Origin: GCA-2748575 sp965222725 | Lineage (GTDB): Bacteria; Pseudomonadota; Gammaproteobacteria; Pseudomonadales; Ketobacteraceae | DNA length: 64,000 nt | Direction of reading: 5' to 3' | Assembly: GCA_965222725.1 (NCBI GenBank) | Contig: OZ244969.1 | Location: 5,022,001 to 5,086,000, forward strand | Part shown: piece by piece, positions 16,300 through 24,994 of the stretch | How the letters are laid out: each line of letters opens with the position of its first letter | Position numbering within the stretch: the stretch's first letter is position 1 | Program-made: the position numbers and the translations under genes | The notes under the pieces: model-generated | What the model was told of the DNA's origin: nothing | The model's input: the letters and a program-made list of their open reading frames with translations, nothing else | Database searches by the model: none

Positions 16300-17626
16300 G
16301 GAATTGAAATCAGGTTCTATGTATTTGATGCGCTTATATTTTCCTGCTATATTTTTTCGTGCCTAATTACGCCTGGCGAGACACAATACAGTCAGGAAGC
16401 AAATTGTGACAGTGAAGCCTCACAAGCCCTGTTGCGCATCGCTCGTAGCATTCGTCAAATTACGAACTGTACGGTGCCATGTTGCAATGCGGATGTAGAA
16501 CATAACAGGCGGCTTGCACTGGTTTAGGCAGGATTTTATACGGTTAACGCCGAAACAGAAACACAACGGCCCGGATTGATCAAAATCAGCCCGGTTTAAT
16601 TAACCGCGAATGGAAAGAACACGTTTAAGTTAGAGAGGAAACAGCCCGGAACTCTGAAAGGCCGGTTGGATAACCCCTTCTGCGACTCCCGACACGCCGG
16701 ATAAACGGCAACCCAACAATCGCAGGAAGGTACCGTAATCAGGCCTCAGGATTTTCAGACTGTACACAAGCCAGGAGAACATTGGCCGCTCTGACGGTTT
16801 TAACGGCAATTGCCGGCCTGTCGCTCACAAGCGCCCACCTGAATCAGGCAACACCTGACAGGCAGGCCCGGACAGGCACAAAAGGCAAACAAGGCAGGAA
16901 AAAGCAGACAGGCTCAAAAAAGCCATCCACTGACACCGCCATGAACGCCGTTACCATCAGCAGCCACCGGGCTTGAACATCCGAACAAGATGTTAAACAA
17001 GGTGAGAGTTTACGTTGTTTGCAGATTCAAGGTTTGCAGATTCAGGTAGCGACTGAATCCTGACCAACGCCAGTCTCCGGTATACATACAACCGGTGCTG
17101 GCAGTTTGAACAGGGAATGCGATCGGATCTGCAATCCGCAGGAAGACAAATACAGAAGACAATACGGCACTGATTAGTCATATTGCGGGCAGGCAGTAAG
17201 GGTTGAAACAACCTTCATGCCGGCAAATCCGGCTATCAGCCAGTACGGCTACTCCAGCGATCTGAATGCAAGATGTAACATGTGAAATGCACATGCAACA
17301 TGCAACATGTGAGATACAAGATCCAATCTGGAGCAACCGGTAAATCGGGTTCTACGCCAGGTGCTACACAAAGTACGACACTTTAAGTACGACACTTTGC
17401 AGAAACAACCCGAGGAAGCAGTCAACCAGGGAAGCAGCCCACTCAAAGCGGTTTCCCGGCCTGTGCCCCATGACGCATACACACTGTCACGGGCGGCACG
17501 GTCAAATGCCAGTTGATGCCCGTCTGTTCATCCGTTGTTGTCTCCCCTGCCACTGAACCTGCCCGACTCTGGCTCCTCTGTTTTAAGCGCTTTCCACATC
17601 GCACAAGCAAGTAGTGGAACGTATCA
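16300..17626. other. Long rluC-rne intergenic region with short direct repeats
   Basis: These 1.33 kb between the divergent rluC and rne starts hold no gene I can support; the only plus-strand frame of note (16782-16976) begins with TTG and lacks a Shine-Dalgarno. RNase E mRNA normally has a long 5' leader through which it autoregulates, so much of this is probably rne leader. A weak promoter-like pair, TTGCAC (16514-16519), 17 bp, TATACG (16537-16542), could start a leader of about 1.1 kb. Several short direct repeats sit closer to rne: GTTTGCAGATTCA twice (17017, 17032), ATGCAAC runs around 17270-17312, and AAGTACGACACTTT twice (17371, 17385). Confidence 0.6.
17371..17398. repeat. Perfect 14-bp tandem duplication in the rne leader
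   Basis: AAGTACGACACTTT occurs twice in direct contact, 17371-17384 and 17385-17398, about 230 bp upstream of the rne start. Another near-tandem pair, GTTTGCAGATTCA at 17017-17029 and 17032-17044, lies 350 bp farther upstream. Confidence 0.75.
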
Positions 17627-20467
17627 ATGAAAAGAATGCTCATTAACGCGTCGCACGCCGAAGAACTGCGTGTCGCATTAGTTGATGGCCAAAGACTGTA
17701 TGATCTGGACATAGAACACCGCACCAGAGAACAGAAAAAATCCAACATCTATAAAGGAAAAATCACCCGCATCGAACCCAGCCTGGAAGCCGCATTTGTG
17801 GACTTCGGTGCCGAACGTCACGGCTTCCTGCCCCTGAAAGAAATCTCCCGCATCTATTTCAACAAAGACCCCCGAGACATTCAGGGTCGCTTCACCATCA
17901 AGGATGTGATCAAGGAAGGCCAGGAAGTCATTATCCAGGTGGGCAAGGAAGAGCGCGGTAATAAAGGTGCTGCTCTGACCACCTTTATCAGCCTGGCAGG
18001 ACGCTACCTGGTGCTGATGCCCAACAACCCGCGTGCCGGTGGTATTTCCCGCCGCATTGAAGGGGACGAGCGCTCGGAACTGCGGGAAATCATGAACGAA
18101 CTGAAAACCCCGAAAGACATGGGCGTGATCGTTCGTACCGCCGGTATCGGCCGCAGCCTGGAAGAGCTGCAGTGGGATCTGGACTACCTGCTCAAGCTGT
18201 GGAGTTCCATTACCGAGGCGTCTGAAAGCCGTCCGGCACCTTTCCTGATCTATCAGGAAAGCAACGTTATTATCCGCACCATTCGCGATTACCTGCGTCA
18301 GGATATCGGTGAAGTCTGCATCGACAGCCCCGAGGTGTACCAGGAAGCCCTGACTTTTGTGCAGCAGGTAATGCCTTCCTACGAGAGCAAGATCAAGCTG
18401 TATCAGGATGCCATCCCCCTGTTCAATCGCTACCAGATTGAAAGCCAGATCGAAACGGCATTTGAGCGTGAAGTGAAACTGCCCTCCGGCGGTTCCATCG
18501 TGATCGATCCCACCGAGGCACTGGTGTCCATCGACATCAACTCCGCCAAGGCCACTAAAGGCTCCGATATCGAAGAAACTGCGCTCAACACGAATCTGGA
18601 AGCTGCCGATGAAATCGCCCGCCAGCTGCGCTTGCGCGATATTGGTGGCCTGATCGTGGTGGATTTCATTGATATGACCGCCAACCGCAATCAGCGCGAA
18701 GTGGAAAACCGCATGCGTCAGGCGCTGGAACTGGACCGTGCACGCGTGCAGGTGGGTCGTATTTCCCGCTTCGGTCTGATGGAGCTGTCACGTCAGCGTC
18801 TGCGCCCTTCACTGGGTGAAACCAGCGGACACGTTTGCCCACGCTGTAACGGCACCGGCTTTGTCCGCGATCTGCACTCGTTGTCGCTGTCCATCATGCG
18901 CCTGATCGAGGAAGAAGCCCTCAAGGAAAACTCTGCCGAAATCCAGGCCCAGGTGCCGGTTTCAGTGGCCACCTATCTGCTTAACGAGAAGCGCCATACC
19001 CTGTTCGACATTGAACAGCGTAACAAGGTGCGCATTCTAGTGATCCCCAATCCGAACATGGAGACCCCCCATTACGAGGTGACCCGTTTCCGTCAGGATC
19101 AGATCGCCGGGGACCAGACCGCCAGTTACGACATTATTGAAGACATGGAAGAACCGGAAGAAGTCAAACCGGTCACCAGCGAGCCGGTGGTTCGCCGTCA
19201 GGAAGCAGCGGTACAGGCTATTCAGCCCGCCACCCCTGCCCCCATGCCGGAACCCAAACAGGAACCCAGCTTCCTGGCCCGCCTGATTGCCTGGTTTGCC
19301 CAGCTTTTCGGTAATGCCGAAGCTGAAGCGGACAAGAAGCAAAAATCTTCCCGCGACAGCAACACCCAGAACCGTGGTCAGCGCGGTGGTGGCAAAGGTG
19401 GAAACCGCAATCAGCGCAGTGGCGGTGGCAATCGCGGCCAGAAAGGCGGCAACCGTCAACAACGGCAACCCAGAGACAACAAGGAAAGGGATAACAAAGA
19501 CAGGGACAACAAGGACGGCAACAAGGATAACCGGGACAACCGCGGCCGTCAGCAAGGCAAAAAGGACGACCGTCAGAAACAGGGCGGACCTGAGCAGAAG
19601 CAGGGTCGTGGCAGAGGTCGTGATCAGGACAAACGCGATCAGGATAAAGGCTCCCAGTCATCCCAGGACAACAAGGACCAGAAGGATGACGGACCTAATC
19701 AACGCCGCGGCAAGCGTCGCAGTCCTAACGACAATCGTCGTCGCCGTCAGGAAAACATGGAGCGCAAGGAAAGATCCCAGCAGCCGAAGGATTCTTCTCA
19801 GGAATCCAAATCCGACAAGCCGGAAAGCGGCAAGCAGGACAACGCCAAATCTGAGGGTCAGAAGCCGCAACCGCAGAAGAAACAGGATGCCCCCAAAGGC
19901 GACGCTGACAAACCGGCAGACAAGCCAGTGAACAAGGGTGAGCCAGGGCAAGCGTCCGGCAAACCTGATTCCGGTCAGCAGGGACAGGCCAAAAGCGAAG
20001 CACCGGCCAGCAAGGAGCCCAGAGAGCAGAAGCAGCCCGAGGCTGCCAAAGCACCTCCCAAGGCGCCCCAGGCTCAGGCTTCAGCTGATCAGAAACCTGC
20101 GCAGAAGCCGGCTGAAAAGCCCGCCGAAGCCAAAGCTGCACCGGCCAAGCCCGCGGAAAAAGCAGCTACAGGCAACCAGGAAAAGCCTGCGGCGCCAGCG
20201 CAGAAAGCCCAGCAGCCTTCACCGGCACCTGCAGCTTCTGACAAGCCGGCCGCGCCTGCCAAACCGGCGGCGGCTCCCGCGGCAGACAAATCCACAGAAG
20301 CCCAGCAAAAGCCACAGGTGGAATTTGCTGCCAGCCCCGGTACCAATGAGCGGGCCAGCAATGACCCCCGGGTACGCCGCCGTCAGCAAGCCGCTGCAGC
20401 AGCGCAGCAGGCCAAGCCGGCAGCCGATCAGGGCAAGCAGGCTGAGCCTGGTTCCGGTAACGAATAA
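17627..20467 (+). CDS. rne: Ribonuclease E
   Basis: Endonuclease that starts most mRNA decay and processes rRNA and tRNA. At 946 residues it is typical. An S1 domain lies at about 36-119, and DNase I-like catalytic residues are D303 (VSIDIN) and D346 (IVVDFID). The zinc-link cysteines are C404 and C407 (CPRC). The C-terminal half is unstructured: an amphipathic membrane-targeting helix at about 549-562 (FLARLIAWFAQLFG), a Gly/Arg/Asn-rich segment (about 580-610), Lys/Asp/Asn repeats (about 615-720) and a Pro/Ala/Lys-rich tail. This tail would hold the RNA- and degradosome-protein-binding sites; partner motifs cannot be named with confidence. Confidence 0.97.
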   Translation: MKRMLINASHAEELRVALVDGQRLYDLDIEHRTREQKKSNIYKGKITRIEPSLEAAFVDFGAERHGFLPLKEISRIYFNKDPRDIQGRFTIKDVIKEGQEVIIQVGKEERGNKGAALTTFISLAGRYLVLMPNNPRAGGISRRIEGDERSELREIMNELKTPKDMGVIVRTAGIGRSLEELQWDLDYLLKLWSSITEASESRPAPFLIYQESNVIIRTIRDYLRQDIGEVCIDSPEVYQEALTFVQQVMPSYESKIKLYQDAIPLFNRYQIESQIETAFEREVKLPSGGSIVIDPTEALVSIDINSAKATKGSDIEETALNTNLEAADEIARQLRLRDIGGLIVVDFIDMTANRNQREVENRMRQALELDRARVQVGRISRFGLMELSRQRLRPSLGETSGHVCPRCNGTGFVRDLHSLSLSIMRLIEEEALKENSAEIQAQVPVSVATYLLNEKRHTLFDIEQRNKVRILVIPNPNMETPHYEVTRFRQDQIAGDQTASYDIIEDMEEPEEVKPVTSEPVVRRQEAAVQAIQPATPAPMPEPKQEPSFLARLIAWFAQLFGNAEAEADKKQKSSRDSNTQNRGQRGGGKGGNRNQRSGGGNRGQKGGNRQQRQPRDNKERDNKDRDNKDGNKDNRDNRGRQQGKKDDRQKQGGPEQKQGRGRGRDQDKRDQDKGSQSSQDNKDQKDDGPNQRRGKRRSPNDNRRRRQENMERKERSQQPKDSSQESKSDKPESGKQDNAKSEGQKPQPQKKQDAPKGDADKPADKPVNKGEPGQASGKPDSGQQGQAKSEAPASKEPREQKQPEAAKAPPKAPQAQASADQKPAQKPAEKPAEAKAAPAKPAEKAATGNQEKPAAPAQKAQQPSPAPAASDKPAAPAKPAAAPAADKSTEAQQKPQVEFAASPGTNERASNDPRVRRRQQAAAAAQQAKPAADQGKQAEPGSGNE

Positions 20468-20482
20468 ACCGGAAGCAGAAAC

Positions 20483-20513
20483 AAAAAGAGCGCCAACCCG
20501 GCGCTCTTTTTTT
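20483..20513. terminator. Rho-independent terminator after rne
   Basis: AAGAGCGCC and GGCGCTCTT form a 9-bp stem with a 5-nt loop, followed by T7 on the plus strand and preceded by A5, so it can also stop the convergent murB transcript. Confidence 0.92.
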
Positions 20514-20528
20514 ATGTCTGTTATTCAG

Positions 20529-21548
20529 TTAACCAACCCATACCGGCTCAGGTTCCAGTCGCACGCCATAGGTGTCTTCCACTTCGTGCTGGATGCGCTC
20601 TGCCAAAGCCCGGATAGCCGCGGCCCCACCGCCCTGATTAATCAGCACCAGCGCCTGGCGATCATGCACAGCCGCGCCATTCAGGGAGCGGCCTTTCCAG
20701 CCCAAAGCATCAATCAGCCAACCGGACGCCAGTTTATATTTATCCTCTCCCACCGGGTAACTGACCATGGCCGGGAAACGTTGCTGTAACGCTTCCCACT
20801 GGTTGCGGGACACGACGGGATTTTTAAAGAAACTGCCGGCATTGGGCAAGGTGGCAGGGTCAGGCAGTTTTCGTTGCCGGATACTGACAATCACCTCACT
20901 CATCTGTTGCGGTGTCATGTGGTCGGGTTTCCATCCACGCCTTTCTATCTCTTCGCCAATTTCGCCGTAGCCGGTTTTCAGCTCACCACCTGGCGCCAGG
21001 TCAAGACTGACAGAAGTAATACAATAGCGCCCTGCCCCTTCCTGTTTAAAATAGCTGTCCCGATAGGCAAACCGGCAGGCAGACAAATCAAACTCAACCG
21101 GACTGCCGCTGACAAGATCCACCGCCGTTAATCCGGCAAACATATCCTTCAGCTCCACACCATAAGCACCGATATTCTGTATGGGTGCTGCGCCCACGGT
21201 GCCCGGTATCAGCGAAAGGTTTTCCAGGCCGTAAAGATGGTTGGCGACGGAATACAACACCGACTGATGCCAGTTTTCTCCTGCGCCCAACGTAAAAAGA
21301 TAACGGTCACCCTGGGCTTCAAGGGATCGGCCGGTAATGCGGTTAAGAATTATCAGGCCATCATAATCCTGGCTGAACATCACATTACTGCCACCACCCA
21401 GCACCATATAGCGGGGATAATCACCCAGCCGCGGAACCAGCTCCAGCAGATCCGCCTGGGAATGAATTTCACAGAACCAGGCAGCCCGGGAATCAATCCG
21501 AAAGGTGTTAAAGGGCAGCAGGGAAACGTTTTGCCGGATGCTAAGCAT
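20529..21548 (-). CDS. murB: UDP-N-acetylenolpyruvoylglucosamine reductase
   Basis: FAD enzyme that reduces UDP-GlcNAc-enolpyruvate to UDP-MurNAc. At 339 residues it is of the E. coli type I length. The FAD-binding GGGSNVMFSQDYDG is near residues 50-63; NIGAYGVE and LPNAGSFFKNP (with the catalytic Ser region) are family signatures. Its ATG overlaps the stop of the upstream phosphatase gene (TAATG), indicating translational coupling. Confidence 0.96.
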   Translation of the reverse strand: MLSIRQNVSLLPFNTFRIDSRAAWFCEIHSQADLLELVPRLGDYPRYMVLGGGSNVMFSQDYDGLIILNRITGRSLEAQGDRYLFTLGAGENWHQSVLYSVANHLYGLENLSLIPGTVGAAPIQNIGAYGVELKDMFAGLTAVDLVSGSPVEFDLSACRFAYRDSYFKQEGAGRYCITSVSLDLAPGGELKTGYGEIGEEIERRGWKPDHMTPQQMSEVIVSIRQRKLPDPATLPNAGSFFKNPVVSRNQWEALQQRFPAMVSYPVGEDKYKLASGWLIDALGWKGRSLNGAAVHDRQALVLINQGGGAAAIRALAERIQHEVEDTYGVRLEPEPVWVG

Positions 21549-22018
21549 TAGTGACCGGCTTTAATGGCGTTGAGCAGACCAAGGGAGGCGTCTTCCACCA
21601 TATCGAATACGCGATCGAAACCTTCCGGGCCACCGTAATAGGGATCCGGCACTTCGTCTTCGGAAAACTGTTCCCCAAAGGATAAAAACAGCCTGATCCT
21701 GTCCTGAAAAGCTGCCGGGCACTGGCGCCGCAAATCCCGCAGGTTGGCCCGGTCCATGGCAAGAATATAATCGTAGGCTTCAAAATCCCTGGGGCTTACC
21801 TGCCGGCCCACCAGCTGCGACATATCATATCCCCGCTCGCGGGCCACCGCTGCCGCCCTGGCATCGGGACTTTCCCCCACGTGGTAGCCGGAGGTACCAG
21901 CAGAATCAATCACCAGCTGATCCAGCAACCCGGCCTTTTCTGCCAGGCCACGAAAAACCGCTTCTGCCGTAGGTGAACGGCAAATGTTGCCCAGGCAAAC
22001 AAACAGAATCCTAGTCAT
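21548..22018 (-). CDS. Low-molecular-weight protein tyrosine phosphatase
   Basis: A 156-residue phosphatase with the signature loop CLGNICRS (nucleophile C8, R14) and the general acid in VPDPYYGG. I start it at the ATG at 22018, which overlaps the kdsB stop, rather than a start 15 bp upstream. Bacterial relatives (Wzb, Etp, PtpA) counter tyrosine kinases of polysaccharide export or act on other substrates; no partner kinase is nearby. Its place between kdsB and murB matches Pseudomonas. All three genes overlap end to start. Confidence 0.93.
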   Translation of the reverse strand: MTRILFVCLGNICRSPTAEAVFRGLAEKAGLLDQLVIDSAGTSGYHVGESPDARAAAVARERGYDMSQLVGRQVSPRDFEAYDYILAMDRANLRDLRRQCPAAFQDRIRLFLSFGEQFSEDEVPDPYYGGPEGFDRVFDMVEDASLGLLNAIKAGH

Positions 22019-22781
22019 AGTTACCGGCCGCAATCAGTTGGCGTACTTTTTCCAGATCAGCCTGGGTATCAATACCGGTGGGTGGTGTTTCCACGGCTTG
22101 CTCTACATGAATCCGGTGGCCGTGCCACATGGCGCGCAACTGTTCCAGGCATTCGGTTTGCTCCAGCGGACAGGGCCCCCAGGCAACAAAATCATGCAGA
22201 AAGCTGACACGATAAGCGTAAATACCGATATGCCGGTGCAACTTCATTGACTCCGGCAGGCTGCCGCCAGTGGCAGAAAAAGATTCACGATTCCAGGGAA
22301 TGGGAGCACGACTGAAATACAGGGCCATACCGTGCTTGTCGAAGACCACTTTCACGGCATTGGGATTAAAGGCCGTGGCTTCATCCTCAATGGGCTCGCA
22401 CAGGGTGGCTATGGAGGCATCGGCGTCCGCCAGATTATCCGCCACCTGATTAATCACGGCAGGCGGAATCAGGGGTTCATCCCCTTGCACGTTCACCACA
22501 ATGGAATCATCCGCCAGCACGATTTTTTTCACCACTTCCTGCAAGCGGTCTGTACCGGATTCATGCCCGGTGGATGTCATGATCACCTGGTCGGCGAATT
22601 CGCTGGCCGCCTTGCGGATGCGTTCGTCATCCGTGGCAATGATAACTTCCTTGGCGTCGCTCTTTGTGGCTTGCTCATAAACGCGCTGTAGTACGGTCTT
22701 CCCGCCCAGGTCCAGCAGGGGTTTTCCCGGTAACCGGGAAGAACCATAGCGGGCAGGGATAATGACACTAAATCCTGACAT
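22011..22781 (-). CDS. kdsB: 3-deoxy-manno-octulosonate cytidylyltransferase
   Basis: Activates KDO with CTP to CMP-KDO for the inner core of lipopolysaccharide. The 256 residues start with the nucleotide-binding IIPARYGSSRLPGKPLLDL and contain NVQGDEPLIPP, both diagnostic. It overlaps lpxK by 14 bp at its start and the phosphatase by 8 bp at its end. The small Trm112-like gene that separates kdsB from lpxK in Pseudomonas is missing here. Confidence 0.96.
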   Translation of the reverse strand: MSGFSVIIPARYGSSRLPGKPLLDLGGKTVLQRVYEQATKSDAKEVIIATDDERIRKAASEFADQVIMTSTGHESGTDRLQEVVKKIVLADDSIVVNVQGDEPLIPPAVINQVADNLADADASIATLCEPIEDEATAFNPNAVKVVFDKHGMALYFSRAPIPWNRESFSATGGSLPESMKLHRHIGIYAYRVSFLHDFVAWGPCPLEQTECLEQLRAMWHGHRIHVEQAVETPPTGIDTQADLEKVRQLIAAGNYD

Positions 22782-23841
22782 AGGGGTTTTCTCCTTTGAG
22801 TCGGACGATTATATCATCAATCAGGGCCTCATCGAGGGCTGCGGTAATGGCCAGATAGTAGGCCTGATGCAGGCGTTTGGGAGGCAGAACCGATTTCACT
22901 TTCACCGCGTCTTTCTCGGTCATCAGCAGGGGGCCACTGCTGAGCTGTTCAAAATCGCGGGAACTAAAAGCATAGTGATCAGGGAATGCCCTGGTTTCCG
23001 GGTGCAGACCAAGGGATTCCAGGGTCGCAAAAAAGCGTTCCGGATTGCCGATAGCGGCGATAGCTTTCATGGCCTGCTTTTCAGGGGCGGAAAACGACTG
23101 CAATCCGCGGGATTCACCCACCAGGCTGATAAAACCCTGGGGCTGAAACTGCATTTCAAACACCGGAGTTTTCATATCCTTGAGCTGATGTTTCAGACGT
23201 TCGTCCGCCTGCCCGTTAACGACAACAGCATCAACACTGGTCAGGCGATCAACCGGTTCACGCAACGGACCTGCCGGCAGACAGGCACCATTACCCAGGC
23301 CACGAGTACCATCAATCACAGCAATTTCAAACTGGCGGGGCAACTCATAATGCTGCAGGCCGTCGTCACTGATCACCAGATCAAAGTCACCGTTTTCCGC
23401 CAGCCAGCGCAAAGCACGGCGCCGTTGCGGATCCACCACCAGGGTGACACCGGTGCGTTGATAAATCATGATGGGTTCATCGCCGGCGGTAGCGACAGTG
23501 CTGTTGTTGTCCAGGCAATAGGGGTACGCCGGAGCTTCGCCTCCGTAGCCACGACTGATGACCGCCACTTTCATTCCCCGGGCGCGAAGATGCTCGATCA
23601 GATAGATCACCAGCGGGGTTTTACCAGTGCCGCCCACAGTGATGTTCCCCACCACTAACACCGGTGGAACACGGCTGGCGCTGGTTTCAATCAGAGGGCG
23701 ACCGGCGTCTTCCAGAAACTGGTGACGGCGCTGACGAACCTGGCGTTCTACATAGCGGCTTAACGGGGACCAGAGCCAATGCCGGGCACGGCTCTGATAC
23801 CAGCGACGATTGAAATAGCGCTCCACGACATGGCGCAGCAT
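22768..23841 (-). CDS. lpxK: Tetraacyldisaccharide 4'-kinase
   Basis: Phosphorylates the lipid A disaccharide at the 4' position at the inner membrane. The protein has 357 residues, slightly longer than the common 325-335. A P-loop lies in VGNITVGGTGKTPL (about 64-77), followed by the family strings ISRGYGG and LVISDDGLQHYEL. It follows exbD with a 4-bp gap and overlaps kdsB, so lipid A and KDO synthesis are coupled with the ExbBD pair in one transcript. Confidence 0.95.
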   Translation of the reverse strand: MLRHVVERYFNRRWYQSRARHWLWSPLSRYVERQVRQRRHQFLEDAGRPLIETSASRVPPVLVVGNITVGGTGKTPLVIYLIEHLRARGMKVAVISRGYGGEAPAYPYCLDNNSTVATAGDEPIMIYQRTGVTLVVDPQRRRALRWLAENGDFDLVISDDGLQHYELPRQFEIAVIDGTRGLGNGACLPAGPLREPVDRLTSVDAVVVNGQADERLKHQLKDMKTPVFEMQFQPQGFISLVGESRGLQSFSAPEKQAMKAIAAIGNPERFFATLESLGLHPETRAFPDHYAFSSRDFEQLSSGPLLMTEKDAVKVKSVLPPKRLHQAYYLAITAALDEALIDDIIVRLKGENPYVRI

Positions 23842-23845
23842 GCCG

Positions 23846-24262
23846 CTACTCAGCAGGCGCCTGGGTTTTCAGGCTTTGATGGGCAAACCCGAGCTTACCG
23901 GCCACATCCATCACAGTGACTACCGCCTGGTAAGGGGTGTTTTTGTCAGCGGCAATAATGAAAGGAATGCTGTTGTCACCTTCGGCCACATCAATTAACG
24001 CACGGCGCAGGGTTTCCGCTTCGCGGTTCACCAGGCGCTTGCCGTTAATGGCATATTCCCCGTCCTGACTGATTTCCACTTCTATCACTTTTGGCTGCTC
24101 GGCAGCGGCCTGTGCTTCCGCCTCCGGCAAATCCACGCTCAGTTCCCGCTCCTTGGTGAAGGTGGTGGACACCATGAAAAAGATCAGCAGCAAAAAAACC
24201 ACATCGATCAGCGGTGTCAGGTTAACGGAAGCCTCTTCAACAGGCTGGCGGGGAAATTTCAC
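23846..24262 (-). CDS. exbD: ExbD/TolR-type biopolymer transport protein
   Basis: Stator subunit of an ExbB-ExbD energy-transducing complex. Of its 138 residues, one membrane segment (about 17-36) carries the essential aspartate in NLTPLIDVVFLLLIFF, and the rest is periplasmic. It overlaps exbB by 4 bp. No tonB or receptor is encoded in the window, so the client of this motor is not shown; the comEC-exbB-exbD-lpxK order is the one seen in Pseudomonas. Confidence 0.92.
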   Translation of the reverse strand: MKFPRQPVEEASVNLTPLIDVVFLLLIFFMVSTTFTKERELSVDLPEAEAQAAAEQPKVIEVEISQDGEYAINGKRLVNREAETLRRALIDVAEGDNSIPFIIAADKNTPYQAVVTVMDVAGKLGFAHQSLKTQAPAE

Positions 24263-24894
24263 GAGGCCTTGCCCTCCGCCGTTTCCTGCTCCCGGTCACC
24301 ATGAAGGACATCCACCAGCTTAATAGCTTCCTGCTCCATCAGAATGGCGATCTCATCGATACGGCGGGTAAAAAAGCGATGAAAGAAAAGCGCGGGTATT
24401 GCCACGGCAAGGCCCGCAGCCGTGGTGTAGAGGGCTTCAGAGATACCCCCGGCCAGCACGGCAGCATTGCCGGTGCCTTCCATAACAATGGCGTTGAACA
24501 CCTTGATCATGCCAATAACCGTACCCAGCAACCCCAGCAAGGGTGTAATGGCGGCGATGGACCCCAGCAGGTTCAGGAAGCGGCCCATTTCGTGTATTTC
24601 GTGGCTTGCGGTATCCACAATGGACTCCTTCATGATATCGCGGCCATGCTTGGAGTTAATCAGGCCAATGGCCAGCACCCGCCCCAGAGGCGATGAATCC
24701 CGCAGTTGCTTGAGACGTTTGCCATCCAGCTGGTTGTTCTTGACCCAGTTCCATGCCTGGGAAGACAGGTTGCCGGGAGTGATCCGTTGGGTTCGCAGGC
24801 TCCACAGGCGTTCACCAATGATTGCCAGTGCCAGAACGGAACACAAAATGATGGGGTACATAACGATGCCCCCAGCCAAAATAAAATCTATCAC
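24259..24894 (-). CDS. exbB: ExbB/TolQ/MotA-type proton channel protein
   Basis: The 211-residue partner of ExbD. Three membrane segments are visible (about 7-25, 110-135, 150-175). The conserved channel stretch LLGLLGTVIGMIKVFN and the second conserved block ISEALYTTAAGLAVAIPALF define the MotA/TolQ/ExbB family. The short form without a periplasmic N-terminal extension fits this locus. The proton channel powers a periplasmic partner, but TonB is not encoded nearby. Confidence 0.92.
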   Translation of the reverse strand: MIDFILAGGIVMYPIILCSVLALAIIGERLWSLRTQRITPGNLSSQAWNWVKNNQLDGKRLKQLRDSSPLGRVLAIGLINSKHGRDIMKESIVDTASHEIHEMGRFLNLLGSIAAITPLLGLLGTVIGMIKVFNAIVMEGTGNAAVLAGGISEALYTTAAGLAVAIPALFFHRFFTRRIDEIAILMEQEAIKLVDVLHGDREQETAEGKAS

Positions 24895-24994
24895 GCCGAT
24901 TTAACTCCTGAGCGGGCTAAGTTGGGGTAAATGTAGCACACCTTTCCCGGGAGAATAAATTAACCGGAGCACAAAATGTCCCTATATCAAGAGG

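Noticed and set aside
16782..16976. A 64-residue frame with a hydrophobic start in the rne leader region
   Set aside because: It begins with TTG, has no Shine-Dalgarno, and becomes a Lys/Gly/Thr-rich run without family likeness. It could be a leader peptide but nothing supports it.
19287..20789. Long frames in other registers over the RNase E tail
   Set aside because: Caused by the low-complexity, GC-rich tail of rne; their products are meaningless basic repeats.
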